Origin: Gymnogyps californianus
Taxonomy: Eukaryota; Chordata; Aves; Accipitriformes; Cathartidae
Assembly (NCBI RefSeq): GCF_018139145.2
Contig: NC_059477.1
Span: 30,297,502-30,361,501, forward strand
Length of the DNA stretch: 64,000 nt
Reading direction: 5' to 3'
A model generated the notes under the pieces. The model had not been told where the DNA came from and made no database searches. It saw only the letters and a program-made list of their open reading frames with translations. The position numbers were made by a program, and so were the translations under genes. This document shows positions 35,543 through 47,439 of this stretch, piece after piece; within the stretch, counting starts at the first letter, position 1; every line of letters starts with the position of its first letter.

Positions 35543-35639
35543 TTAACAGACTTACATATTCCTGTAATGATTCCAGTGAGAACAATGAAAATTGCGACTG
35601 AGTCAACATAAATTTAGAGTTAAAAGTTAACTTAAGCTT

Positions 35640-35725
35640 GGAATTTTCAAAGGCACTTAGTGTTGACCTAACTCCGAGCTCTTCAAAGTCAATGGGAGTT
35701 TTATGACTTCTGTCAGTAGAAAGAA
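35640..35725 (+). repeat. Ancient sauropsid repeat ('attttcaaaggcac')
   Basis: 'ttttcaaaggcacttagtgt' then 'caaagtcaatgggagtttta' matches the dispersed palindromic family whose ends read 'ttttcaaaagcacctaagg' and whose centre reads 'cattgaaattcaatgggag'. Related copy at 48815-48930. Confidence 0.6.
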
Positions 35726-36419
35726 AATTACTCTGATAGAGAAAGCTTCTGAAATCACACCCTAAATTGATAAGTACATACTTTCACTATATTTCTGATA
35801 TACTCCTGACAGATGCATATTATTCTAATGTGGATGGGTTGTTTCAAATGAGTTGGATACTTCCCTTAAGAATAACGGAATTTAAAAAAAAAAAAATCAT
35901 AAACCCCTTTATGGTAGGGAATGTCTTCTGCATCTTGCAAAAAGCTTATCGCACCAAAGCTTTAATATATAATAAATAAAAATAGACCATCTTTTCAAAT
36001 GCATTTGTTAGATGCCTAACTGTATTCTTAAGTCATTGGATATCATTTATATTCTTAAAATAGTGCTCAGGTGCTTACAACAAGCCTTAAGATACTCAGC
36101 TGATAGTTAAATCCATAACATATGCCCCACCTGGAAAATATGGCCCTGAAATAGCTGTTCGAAATTAAATTTCCATGTGAAGTTTGCCTATTTTGGGCCT
36201 CATCTCCAGCTGGAAGACTAAGATTAATTTCTCTGAGAGTTAACTCTTTTACCCCGGCTGAGCATTGCATCCCAAACTTGATTTTGTCCTTCTGGTTAGC
36301 TGTGATCTTTAGAAAGGCTTGACTGTGCTTGGTTGGTGAGCACTGGGAAATATGTAAGATACAGAGCAAAACCAAAGTGGCATTAAGGGGAAACTTGTGA
36401 GCAAAATCTTAGTCCTCAT

Positions 36420-36480
36420 AAAGTGAATTGGAGTTTTGCCACCGATTGACACGGGGTCAGGATTTTATCCCTTAACTTCT
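36420..36480 (+). repeat. Ancient sauropsid repeat fragment
   Basis: 'gtgaattggagttttgccac' followed by 'cgattgacacggggtcagga' resembles 'tgggagttttgccattgacttcaatgggagcaggatt', common in turtle and crocodilian DNA. Partly decayed. Confidence 0.5.
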
Positions 36481-36628
36481 CTAATGTCTTTACTTTAGAT
36501 GACTTGCTATGTAAGCCTTTATGATACATTAATGCTAGTTTATATGTTCTGAAGATATAGTGCCTGGTTAAACATAAGCTGAAAACCTAGTATAAACCTC
36601 CAGTGTGTTTCTGTTCTGTCTTCTTCAG

Positions 36629-36750
36629 GCATTAAAGGATGTGTCTTTTTGGCTACTACTCTGCTGGAGCTGAAACTTTCCCAAAACTCACAGCTAAGCA
36701 GTTCAGTGTGTGTTGCATGGGACAGCTACAGAATTCCAATTACTGCAATG
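36629..36750 (+). CDS. Candidate internal exon with both splice sites, protein unknown
   Basis: 122 bases bounded by a strong 3' splice site ('ttctgttctgtcttcttcag' ending 36628) and a consensus 5' splice site (AATG|GTGAGT at 36751). The third frame is open throughout and would encode about 40 residues, including CVFLATTLLELKLSQ and VAWDSYRIPITAM; the other two frames have stops. I do not recognise the peptide. It could equally be a lncRNA exon. A 122-base span free of stops in one frame is common by chance, so the splice-site pair is the main evidence. Confidence 0.3.
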
Positions 36751-37429
36751 GTGAGTAGCAGTGAGACATGTAATCCTCAAATTTGAGTCATTAAAGAGGC
36801 TGTAATGCACCCAGGAGCATTCAGAAGATAAAACAAACACATTTAAATATAAATATAAAAAAAGACCTTCAGGTCACAATACTCTTTGTCAGAGGTATTA
36901 TTTGGTATTTGTTTGGTGTATCAGAATGATTGGCAAAATGAGAATCACAGCCTTATTATATTAGGGATTATAAAGTGCTTGCAGAAAGACTCTCGGACAT
37001 CTAAGATATGCATGCTGAGAAAGCAACTGCTGAAAGCATGATAGAGTAGGGACAGAAGCATGCAGTGCAGTTTATATAGGTATACGTGTTTGTGTTATAC
37101 ACTATTACAGCAAAGATCAGGCATTCTGATTTATCCTTTAACCTGTTCATCAACCAGCTAATTTCCTACAGACTCTGTAGCAGAAATGAGTCTTGAGAAG
37201 GGATGTGGGGGAAGATTTAAAGAGGGATTTGGAACATTTGGCTACTGATTGATCAAGTTTTCCATTACTGACAGTTGACCTGTGACTTCTAACTCTTGTG
37301 CTTACAAGAGGTTCTGATCAGATATAGTTTCTTGAACACAAGGCACAACTATGGCTTTGGATGTTATATAGGCATGTATTACACAGTGCCACTTAACATT
37401 TATGCTGGTCGGTAGTAGACTGTGAATAC
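36751..37429. other. Unique non-coding sequence
   Basis: Nothing recognised beyond the donor-like start. AT-rich run 'atttaaatataaatataaaa' near 36841. Confidence 0.4.
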
Positions 37430-37615
37430 GAATTTAAACGCAGATTATTATATGTTGGATACACCACTGAATCCCCACAATGATGCAAGAGCTCTGTGCA
37501 CACCACGTGTAGCTGTACAGATACGCAGGTTTAGCCGAGTGATTAGACATTGTGTTAATGTAATTGCTTCTGTAGAAACGATAAAGTAAACAATAAAACA
37601 TTTTTCTGTCTTCGT
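37430..37615. promoter_or_regulatory. Candidate conserved regulatory block
   Basis: 'gagtgattagacattgtgtt' followed by 'aatgtaattgcttctgtaga' and 'aacgataaagtaaacaataaa' carries SOX-like ATTGT, TAAT cores and a forkhead-like GTAAACAA. Enhancer-like by inference; no coding potential. Confidence 0.28.
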
Positions 37616-38579
37616 TACTATCATCACAGCATTTTTCTAAGAAAAGGACAAATTCTTTTCCTGGTTGCAGCTTCTCAAGTAAAAATCAAAGATACCTTGA
37701 AGTCATAAGCTATGTAGTGTTTTTGCTTGTATCGCAGTTTTAGCCAGGATTCTTTGCAGTGTTCTTTCTGGGTGAGGGGAATAGAGAGAAAAATGGATAA
37801 GTTTGTTTAGAAAGGCTTGTGAGCATTTCACCTATTGTGGGGTATACTTTTCTTTTGCAGTGTTTCCTTATGTTTACTGAATTTGTGTCCTGTGTGGTGT
37901 GCTGACAGTAGTTAGATTCCTTGATTATGCTTTATTTTAAGATTTTCACTTACAGCCAGTGAAAAGTTGAATTAAATGCTTTAGAATCCTAAATGCATCT
38001 TTCTTATTATTGTGGTCATGGTTTAAGCTGTCTTGTTTTAAATGCCAAAGGCTTGAGGCCTAGGAAAATGTTGCAGATCTTTCAAAACCTATGTAGTGAT
38101 GCCAAGTATCAGGACCAGCTTGCAACCAATAAATGCAGCAATCGCTCCCAGAAGTACTCAGCATTAGATGCAGAGGTATTTACTCTTCTATGGCTAAAGA
38201 CACAAAATCAGTCACACCCAGCACCCATACTTTCCGCCTTCAAACTGTAACCAGATAAAAGACCCATCACATCATCTGTCTTCTAGACATGTTTCCCCTC
38301 TGTTTCCAAACTCACCTTACTCAAAGGCAAACCCTACGGAAGAGGAACCTAATCACAAGCTTCATTATGTGCTCTGCCATAGCAGGCAAGTGAATAAGCA
38401 GGGTTCAGATTGTTTCTTTCAGCTGAAAACCGTATGTGCTGATTGCAACTTTGTTAAATACATAAATAACTGGAGCCCTTCCAACCAAAGCCAGCCAAAC
38501 CTTTTAATCATATACAGAAGTGTTCCTCGTGACATAATTATGCTATCCAGACTCCTTCCTTCATTGGGAAATATTCTGT
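37616..38579. other. Unique non-coding sequence
   Basis: No exon with supporting splice sites. The 85-codon + frame at 37993-38250 and the 90-codon frame at 38369-38641 are unremarkable. Confidence 0.4.
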
Positions 38580-38820
38580 CAAACAGTAAAATAATTAGCA
38601 TGGATTTTAAAATCAGCATTGACATTCTAATGTCTAATTAGGTAATTGTCATTGGCACAGCAATACCTATTAGGAGCATGCAATTTGTGGAAGGGGTTTT
38701 GATGGAACAGACTGCAGGTGCAGATGGCCTAACAGCAGGACTCTTACCCGATGTAAACAAAGGTATTTTAATTAGCCATGTGACCCTGATCATTGTTAAA
38801 AGGTAAGGGCTGCGCATTCA
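38580..38820. promoter_or_regulatory. Candidate enhancer-like conserved element
   Basis: Very dense in developmental-factor words: 'aaaataattagc' (38588), 'ctaatgtctaattaggtaat' (38627), 'tgtcattggcac' (38647), a CAGGTG/CAGATG E-box pair (38716-38725), the forkhead site GTAAACAAAG (38753), 'ttttaattagcc' (38766) and the SOX-like 'cattgtta' (38791). No repeat and no exon. The regulatory role is inferred. Confidence 0.35.
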
Positions 38821-41289
38821 TCTTCCCACCATCTACTTCCTGGTACTTTCAAGGGTAATGTTGAAATATCTTGACCTATGGTAAATTACGTACAGACTTG
38901 ATTGAAATTCTTTTCAAATCTAATTATTGTTTCATTTGGCTTTTGGCAGCATTAGTGCTATATTGCAGTTGGCTCAGAAGTCTTACCTAGTTGCTGGGCT
39001 ATTTTTGGTTTGTAGATCTCAATTGCTAACCTACACAAAGATATCAACTTTTGCTTAGCATATCAGGGAAGACTTCCAAGATGTTGAAGTTTAGTTTTCA
39101 GCAAATGCATGCTGGAAGTACTTAAAAAAGGGGCAGAAGACCTGAATTCTATAAAATTATGAAAATCCGTTGCTGGTGAGTTTGCATGTAACTCATCACA
39201 GATCTTAGTTAAAATAATTTTAATTGGGAAAACAAGAATGACCACACAGTCCCAGTAGCTATGAATAACCTTGAAGTTAGAAACACAAGAGACCCAGTCG
39301 GCTCCCTGTCCTGTTTGCATCAGCTGTGGGAGAAGCACTGCATATGTTAGATGTTCCAGAGCAGACGTTGCACCTGGTATCTGAAGCAAAACTTCATGGA
39401 AACTTTGTGCATTTTATTTTTCTCATTACTGCAAAGTAAACAAATATCTAAAAAAAGTGAAAGAAAAGCACTTTTGTAATTTTTTTTCTGGACACTTTTA
39501 TTGATATCTCAATTATATTACAGTTCTTAAATTACAGTAAGAGTATTTTTTATTATTACAGTTTGGCCTTAATTGTATTCAGTTTTTTAGCACTTAATCA
39601 CATAAAAACAAATACACGTGCTTCACTGCAATGATGTAGTCCTATTTAATGTATTAGAATTGTTCTTATGAGCAAAAAATGAAGTATTTGTAGAGTTGGG
39701 GCCTTAAACTCTACGTTGCTTAGGGCAGGGTCTGTCTGTGTGGTATATTTTCTGCAGTGTTTAACTCAATGAGTTACAGATTACTAATCTGCAGGGTTGA
39801 TATTCAAATAGAGTGAAATAAATATATCTATATATCTTCCCTCTGTCTTTCCTTTTTGGAACCTGTTGGTGCTGTGACAAGGCACAGGACTACAATTCCC
39901 CAGTCAACCTGCAAGTGGTCATGTCGTAAATGTTTAGGTATACATATTATGAAGTTGAGAATACTTCTGCTAGCCTGAAAGTAAGTCCTGAAACAATTTA
40001 ATTTCCAGTCTGAGTGCAAGTATTGGATCAGCATCTACGTTATAGGTACAGATATAAGATATCCGGATGGCTACAAAGGTAGAATTTGGTGCTCTGAAGC
40101 TCTCTTTACCGATGGTGCCTGAATCGGGTATAATGGTCTTGAAAGTTTAGCTTTTGGCTAGTTCACGAGGGAAGCAGTTGGGCTTGGGTTCAGCCAACTG
40201 TAGGGACTGAATGCAGGTGCCTGAGCCAGGAGCTGAGTTACCCCTCTCCTCCTCAGAAGGAAGAGCAGGTACCTCCAGGGCTGGAAGAATTCACTCTGGG
40301 AAATGTCTAGCTATCTGCAGTGACTGAAAAGAGGGAGCTCTGGCTTACAAAGCTCCCAGCTTGGCTGCTTAAAAAATGTTTGATAAGAGTTTGCTAGGAT
40401 GAGTCTAGGCCACTGTGAGAACTGGTTTAAAGTGTGAGGGGTTTTGTTTGTTTTTTTGTTTTTATGTTTGTGAAATTGCATTGCTGAAATCAGAGAGCAA
40501 ATGTGCGTAGTACCCTTCCAAGTCACTTCTGGAGTCAACATTAAGACAAAAACATAAACTGTAAATCTTTTGATTATAAATAATTCTAGTACCAAAGTTC
40601 TTCAAATTCTCGAGCAGTTGAGACATGAGAATCCAGCGAATACACTTCTTTGAAGACACATGCAACGTCTGCTCAGGCATATGATTTCTTTAGTGTATGA
40701 GAATCCAAACAAATTTTTTTCCAGTTATTTGATTTGCCACCATTTTTAGGGTGGGAGGATCTCTTAGGTGCTGGAGCACATGGTAGGTCTTGGTTATTTC
40801 ATGAGGGACTGTTTTGTGCTATGGATTTATGAATGATGCTGGGCAGATTCTCTAGTGAAATACGCGGTGGACTTTTGACTTTGTGTTCAGATCCACCCAG
40901 AGCTGTAAAATGAAGAATCTATATTCCTAATAGAGGTGATATAGACTACATGTGCTATTTTTATTTTTTTGAAGCTGTCTAATCCAAACACAAAAACATT
41001 TATTGAATCAATGGTGAAATATAAACTTCTTTTATTATCAGATTAAGTAACTTTGGGAAAACCTTTCATCTTGAGAATTGATGGCTTATGTTGGTGCTTT
41101 CCAATGAATGTGAATGTTTTTCCACTTCTGTCAGGCAAGTGCTATAGAGACCTTATTGTTTGAGTGTGAAATAATGTATACTTTTTAGTTAATGAGTTCA
41201 ACCACCATGAGATAATCCTCAAGTGACATGACGCCTGTCTGTGCTTAAAAATAAGTAAATAAAAGCTAGAAAGAATACAAATGATAAAC
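38821..41289. other. Unique non-coding sequence
   Basis: No exon, RNA gene or transposon recognised in 2.5 kb. T-rich 39478-39560. Small frames only. Confidence 0.5.
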
Positions 41290-41600
41290 ACACATTATAT
41301 CTCTCCTACTGATGCTGGGGTTTAATTATGGGGCACAATTACCTACCGTAGTCAAAGGATTCGCACATTAATAACATTATATGGGGATAATGTCTTTCTA
41401 AGCTGCTATAGCATTTAAAAGCTGGTACTTATGTTGCAATCCAGATTCCGTCTACCCGTCAGTCCTGTCTGGATTATTGCTACATTATGTAATGTGGTCT
41501 CTTGTGGTTTTTTTACTGTGTAATTAACATGTGGGTCTGACTTATCCAGTCCACTCTTAATAAACCGGCCTTAATGAGTGAAATAATAATAATAATAATA
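41290..41600. promoter_or_regulatory. Candidate regulatory block ending in an (AAT)n microsatellite
   Basis: 'gtttaattatggggcacaat', 'cacattaataacattatatg', 'tgtgtaattaacatgtgg' and 'cttaataaaccggccttaat' occur over 300 bases. The last 19 bases (41582-41600) are an AAT/ATA repeat. Motif density suggests a conserved element; not tested. Confidence 0.25.
41582..41600 (+). repeat. (AAT)n microsatellite
   Basis: About six AAT units. Confidence 0.95.
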
Positions 41601-43927
41601 TCCTATATGATTTCTGAATGTTTCTGTTATTCTTACTATGACATTTGTGTTCAAGCAATATGAAGGCTTAATTAAACATATATGTATCTAATTCTGTTCA
41701 ATTTGTGTGCAGCAGTCTTCTGTGAACTTTTCTCTGGTTTTATCCAGGAAAAAACTAACTGCATTGGAAGGGGGTAGAGTGAATAGACAAACTTTCGAAC
41801 TCTGCATTCCCTGCTGCTCCTTAGTCCTGCACTTTCACAGAGGAGAGATACGCTAAAACCTGTCAAAACTTAATCTCTTGCACATCCTTCTTAAATATTG
41901 TGTTTTGTGCTCTTCCCACTGTAAAACCTGTTACTGATCTCTCCTAAGAATAAGTGAAGGATTTGTGACAATATTACAAAAGCACAGGTAATTAGAAAAT
42001 CACAGGAATATTGCTGGTTTCCAGTTTTTTCAAAAGGTACTGCTTTTTGTGTCATTTTTAATGCACTCATTGAATGAGTGGAGTTTATTCTAGAAATAAT
42101 ATTTCTTTAGTGGGCATCAATTTTCAGTGAAGACAAATCAATGGCTTGATTTAATGCTAGTTGTTAATTTTCAAAAGTTTTGGGGGAAAAAAATGAGCCA
42201 TAACTTACTCGTACAGCAAATTATTTCTAAGAGTTTAGCGCTTTATTTAGTGTTTAATATAGGTTACCGTTAACAAATATAGTGTGCCTGTGCTGTGAAT
42301 AGTGTTAGAACTGTGTCTAATTTACATGATAACTGCTGTGTTTTCTGGTGAAACTAATGATTTTTCTAGGTATTTGGTTGCTTCATGCCTGATTTTTCCC
42401 ATGTTGATACATTAATAACTCAATCAGATAATGAAGTGCTTTCATTTGGCTTTACAGCACATCTTTAGGGGTACTGGGAAAACCTCTTGTTGGCTTATCA
42501 CAAAGTTAAAATTGCAAATATAACCAGAACGTACTGGTTTATAGGTGGAGTAAGTACTGTGGCATAGATCAATGTAATTCAGGTTGATTCCAGAGGGGAT
42601 TATTAATTTATGTCAGCTCTAAATTTGGTCTTGGATTTTAGGCGTTCTAGTCTTATTACCCACTGCTATTGGTTATTTTCAATGCCTTTAAAATCTGTCC
42701 ATTCTCTGTAAATATCAGCGTGCAACTGGAAGCAGAGCTTTTAAGAAGATAATTTCCAATTAAAGAAGTTTTTTTCATGAAACTTGCATCAACCTGCATA
42801 AAGTAATCCATGTACTAACGTAATAACTTCCTAATATAGATACACTTAAATTCAAAGGATGCTATAGCATGTAATCTCTTTTTACATTAAGTATAGCTTA
42901 GGTAATATTTCCTCTTGGGATTTGCGTTTTTTTTTTTTTTTTCCCCAAAGCCATTTTTAGGCTTCAGAAATATGCTAGTAAAATATTATATCAATCAACC
43001 TGAAATGAAGGTGGAACAGTGTACCTTTATCCAAATTGCTTTAGTGAGTGTGTGTGTGTATGTGTGTGTTAGCTTTGTATAGCTAGGTTTGTAGGAAGCA
43101 TCTTTTATTAGAGCAAGAGAAGTAGCTGGGAAAAAAAAGGACGTAGTCTGAAAGAGAAACAGAAAATTTCTGCCAAAGAACACTTTGGGAACAGTTGTTT
43201 TAATTTAATTTCATGTTCCTATTAGACAACTTGAGGAAGAGGCATGGTTAGCACCTGTGGAGCAAAGCAGTGGTATTGCCGAGGGAGAGGCAATATCCTC
43301 AGTGGTCTGTGACAGAGGTGGCCAGCAGCCGTGGAGCAACAAAGCGTAAAAGCATGATATACCATAGAATGAGTGCTTGTACTGAATTTATCAATTTTTC
43401 TAGCTAGTACATACTCCCAGAGTTTTGGGGTGGTGCTGCAGCAGCGATGGACCCAGGCATCACACCTCCTAACCTATAGGTAGCTACAGTCCAGCCTCTC
43501 TGAAGGAGTTAGAAGCAAACACTTTTAATCAAAATACACAGTGTGGATCTTAACCATCAGACAAACTACAACACACTCTATAAAGATGAGGCTAGGAACT
43601 AAAATTCCTGACCTGACTGGATACCAAGAAGTATGGGCTCAATAGATACGCTTGCTTTATGGCATGCTATAACTTCCTTTATTAACCTAACTCTGTGTTT
43701 CATGGGCTATAAACTACCTGTCTCTTCTTCTGCTGAGGGAGAACCACATTACTATCTCTCTCCTCCTTTTCCTTCCTTTCCCTCCCCTCTCTGTGAACAT
43801 CCCCTCTGTTTCACTGGTGCCAACTACCTTTTATTTCAGAGATAGTCTTATAAATACTCGTCTTAATTACACTCTAAGCAACTGTTCTCAACTTGTTTTT
43901 AGCTATGAAATCTGTTGCTTCTATTTC
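41601..43927. other. Unique non-coding sequence
   Basis: No exon recognised. Includes a 16-T run at 42927-42942, a TG microsatellite at 43044-43070 and a pyrimidine-rich patch at 43754-43791. 42225-42360 ('tttagtgtttaatataggtt', 'accgttaacaaatat') is also motif-rich. Confidence 0.45.
43044..43070 (+). repeat. (TG)n microsatellite
   Basis: GTGAGTGTGTGTGTGTATG-type run. Confidence 0.9.
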
Positions 43928-44060
43928 AGACAAGAAATAGACGAGGACTTGTATGCCCAAAAGCTTGCGTTCTCTCTGACTACACCAGTTGGTTTAACAA
44001 GGGACATTGCCTCTAACTACAAACTTGTCTTGCCTAGTTTCCATGTAGGTGTGGGCCTCC
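43928..44060 (+). mobile_element. Probable Penelope-like element tail, + orientation
   Basis: 'cccaaaagcttgcgttctct' (43957) then 'ctgactacaccagttggttt' and 'aacaagggacattgcctcta' parallels the repeat end 'gaaagcttgtctctctcaccaacagaagttggtccaataaaagatattacctca', which is widespread in turtles and crocodilians and which I associate with Penelope-like elements. The association is from memory and should be checked. Confidence 0.55.
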
Positions 44061-44099
44061 CTGGATAATCAGGGTTGAGAAATTGGGGATGGAGTCGTT

Positions 44100-45560
44100 G
44101 CTTTGACAGGCACTTCCCCACTGGTAATTGGATGTGTCTGATCTTTATCAAGCTTTTTCCAATGTATATTGGCTGTTTGTCCTCAACCCTGTAGCCACTG
44201 TGATGGTGCAGGTATATGGGATGGCGTATACCCTGTTCTGAGGTGCATGTTTATATATGGGATGCTGGAACTGGTGCCTCTCTTGCTTAAGAGCTTTTAT
44301 TCGTAAGATTGGGAAGATGTACTGGTGGGTTTTGTATTTGTTGCACTGGTTAGTCTGGTGTCATCAAGGATTTGCTGATCTGTAGTTTGCTTCTGATGAC
44401 TTTGGTGGGAGTGAGAGAGCATCTGAAGGCTGGAGAGGAAACTCAGTTCAGGGAAAATGACAGAGGCAATGATCACAGATTGTGACTGTTTAATAACTTC
44501 TAGGGTAGGGTAGGATTTGCTGTATATGGGACATTCACTTTGTACTGTAATGAGTTAGTATAATATTAACACTGCTCATTCAGGGAGATGAACTCTTTCC
44601 CTGGAGAGTATTTCTAGTGAATAAAGATCATATATAGATTGGTGAGATGGGTCTCATGATTGTTCTTCTCATTACAGATATGATGGTGCCTCAGGGTTTG
44701 GCTGTGTATCTTGGCTTTTTTTAAATGTGTTTTGGATGATTGCTGACTCCATGACATAGGTCTAGAGGTTTTCACTAACAGTAGTTTGTAGGCTACCATT
44801 TCTAATGCTGATCTGATTGCAGATCTGCAATGAAAAAGTTGCTGAAAAAAACAGCTGTATGTAAGGTGGTAGGATGTTTCTGTGAATTTTGATACTCCCT
44901 CAGCAAGGATATTATGGACGCCTATAGGTCTCCAGACTTTCTTTGATTATGCCTCATGAGGACCATGTGAAAATCTTGTGGGATGAGAATAAGAAATCAG
45001 AGTACCAGTTTTTCTAGGAGCTGTCAGGCAATGGATCTAGTGGTATATATCTGAGCTCTTAAATGAAGAAGGGAGTGTAGGGTCTTTCTTAAGTTCTTTG
45101 TAGTAGGTAGTGTCTGCTAGTCTTATTCATGTAGTCTTTGCAGGTTAGCGTGATGGTAGCCTTATCTTTGCCTGCTCTTTGATGACTGAATCATATGGAT
45201 TCTAGAAACTTTATTTAAAAGCTTTGTTGGTGGCTGATTCTGTTCATTAATGTTTTTTTGTTTGTTTTTTGAAGCAGTTGAGATAGTAATGAAGGTGGGA
45301 AAGGGAAGAGGTGTCCAGAAGTTGCTTCACCTTGGCTATGAAAAAATTCTTGGAGGTGTAGTTGCTTTTAAAAAAAAAATCCTTGGATGTCCCATATACC
45401 TGTATTTTTTGGGGTAGCTTCTATGTGCAGAAGTGTACATCTGTGGAGAGGTTTATTTGTTCATTAATTTAACAGCTACGACAGCCTAGTGCCAGATGTT
45501 GAAAAGGTGCTCTATGGTCATGGATGTTGCAGCTTTGGGTGAGGTTGTGGTGGCTTGTCA
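44100..45560 (-). pseudogene. Probable Penelope-like element remnant with GIY-YIG trace
   Basis: Minus-strand sequence at 44105-44180 reads QPIYIGKSLIKI then H and LPVGKCLS, the order of the GIY-YIG endonuclease core of Penelope-like elements (YIG, a basic stretch, H, then PVG/PVA). The upstream part (higher coordinates) would be the degraded RT. I could not locate a clear YxDD box or an unbroken frame. The C-, A- and T-rich style of the minus strand fits these elements. Inactive. Limits uncertain; the Penelope assignment of the 44200-45560 part is weaker than that of the GIY-YIG trace. Confidence 0.4.
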
Positions 45561-46879
45561 GGTCTGGTGGTTTGTGTGGTTTATTCTATCTACTCTTGCT
45601 ATGGTGGTATGTAGAAGAGTAGCCAACATTGTTGATGTGTTTCTTATTTTAATATTGTGATTAAATGACTGGAGATCAGTTAATTGTGCACGTACATAAT
45701 TATCTTATGTACTACAGTAATATTTGAGGATTTGCCAAGACTGGTGCTCTGTGGTTCTTGGCCAAGCAGCAAATAACCCATTCCTGAAAGAGACATTGCT
45801 CTGATCTCTCCTATCCTTGGTCCTCAATATTGTCTCTCTAATTTTTACACCCACTTTGTGTATATAGATCTAAATTAAAATGAGAACTGTTCAGGGAATG
45901 GCTTGTTTATTACTTTATGTTACAATACTTACTGCGGTGGAATTTCTGCTTGCTGAGATCTCTGAGGACAACAGGAATACAAACAATAATAGTACTGAAT
46001 CATGGAAAGTTACCCTTTCATCTGATATTTACATTCTTTACGAGGGAGAGACTCGGCTGTGTTCATACTTTTGCATTGTGTGTGAACATGCTTTCGCTGG
46101 AGTTCTGGCATGTTCGTTCGGTGTCTTGCTCCTTGCATTGCCTCCTGCTCTTACGCTGCTCTAATAAGTTCTGCAACAGCTCATATCCACTGCTGAGTGA
46201 AGAAAAGGATATTAAGCTCAGAGGAAGCAGAGAAATATGGCCTAAGGATGAAGCTGTCATGGATCCAGAGAGTAAATCCAGTTGCCTTGTTCCTGTCTTA
46301 GTGCTGTGCAGGGGGGCAAATTTGCCTGGAAGTGATGGGGATCATGATGCAGCCCCTAGTCTCATCCTGCAGGCACCTGCTCCGAGAGAGGGGTGAGGTG
46401 TGCCAGCTTTGCCCTGCCTTCCTTCGTGCAAGTATTTGTGCTTACACATAAGAGTACCTTTCAAAAACTGTTCCTCAAACTCCTGTTTAAAGAGCAGCAA
46501 AAATGACATAGTCCAGACTCCTCTTCAAAGACATCTATGTGATATATACATATAAAATATATATTTAATTTATGAAACAAAAAGAAAGTGTTTTCATCCC
46601 ATCCACGGGCTTCACAGTCTCCTTTTTTCCCTTTTCACATCTTTCGCTTGCATTACGATCATGAAAACACACGCAGGAGGAGTCTCCATGGATTTGGGGT
46701 AGGAGAGTTGTTTGTTTTTGTTTTCCCCAAAAGGGACTATTTTCTTACACAGTTGTGTGGGCACACAGCCATGAGGTAAGGGCCTTCAATTTTAATTTTT
46801 TTTCAGGTTTACCTCTGGTTTATGTCTTACCTATCTAATCTGTATATTTACATTTTTTTTTTGCTTCGTAATATTCTGC
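45561..46879. other. Non-coding sequence, no gene seen
   Basis: The + frame of 159 codons at 45917-46396 overlaps another + frame at 45880-46164 and has no recognisable domain, so I treat it as chance. An AT-rich run occurs at 46541-46570. Confidence 0.45.
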
Positions 46880-47330
46880 TATGATGAATGTATGGTTAGG
46901 TATAAACAGACAATAACAACATTGGCCCATAAAGCCAGCCGTGAGTCTTTGTACTGAATGCAGAGAAAATTCATGGTAAGTGCAACAGTCAAAATCATGC
47001 AAATTACCAACTGTAGCATCACAAAGATGTAATTACTGGACCAAAATGCCAAATTTTCAGTCCTCTTCTGATTAGTTGTTGGAGCAATGAGTTATCACAA
47101 GATTGCTACTTGTTAATATTGGCAAATCAACAGCTGCTATTCTTTGGTATAATAATATCACTAAATTCTGTGATTGTCATGTATCTAGTTTTACATCAGA
47201 TATGATTATGCCCATTAGGATTAAAGTCATTATACAGTAGGATTAGAACTGAGTATGATTTTGGATAATGACAGTGTTAGTGTCACTATAGATTTCAAAT
47301 TATATTAATTTCTGTCAATATGCAAAAATA
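46880..47330. promoter_or_regulatory. Candidate conserved regulatory block
   Basis: 'aatcatgcaaattaccaact' (46993) has an octamer, 'agatgtaattactgg' (47025) a TAAT core, 'cccattaggattaaagtcat' (47211) and 'atatgattatgcc' a paired-like/bicoid-like core. Repeat-free and non-coding. It continues into the block starting near 47440. Confidence 0.3.
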
Positions 47331-47331
47331 C

Positions 47332-47367
47332 ACTAGAAAACCTTTTCACACTAGAAAACATTTTCAC
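47332..47367 (+). repeat. 18-bp tandem duplication
   Basis: ACTAGAAAACCTTTTCAC (47332-47349) is followed directly by ACTAGAAAACATTTTCAC (47350-47367), one mismatch. A recent local slip between two motif-rich blocks. Confidence 0.9.
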
Positions 47368-47439
47368 TGGGACTGCGGCATGTGTTTGTTTCCCGGTAAC
47401 AGCATTCAGATGATATCCAGGCTACAAATGAAATAGGAT

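Noticed and set aside
45917..46396. 159-codon open frame as a gene
   Set aside because: Overlaps another + frame over the same bases, shows no motif, and has no supporting splice or promoter signal.
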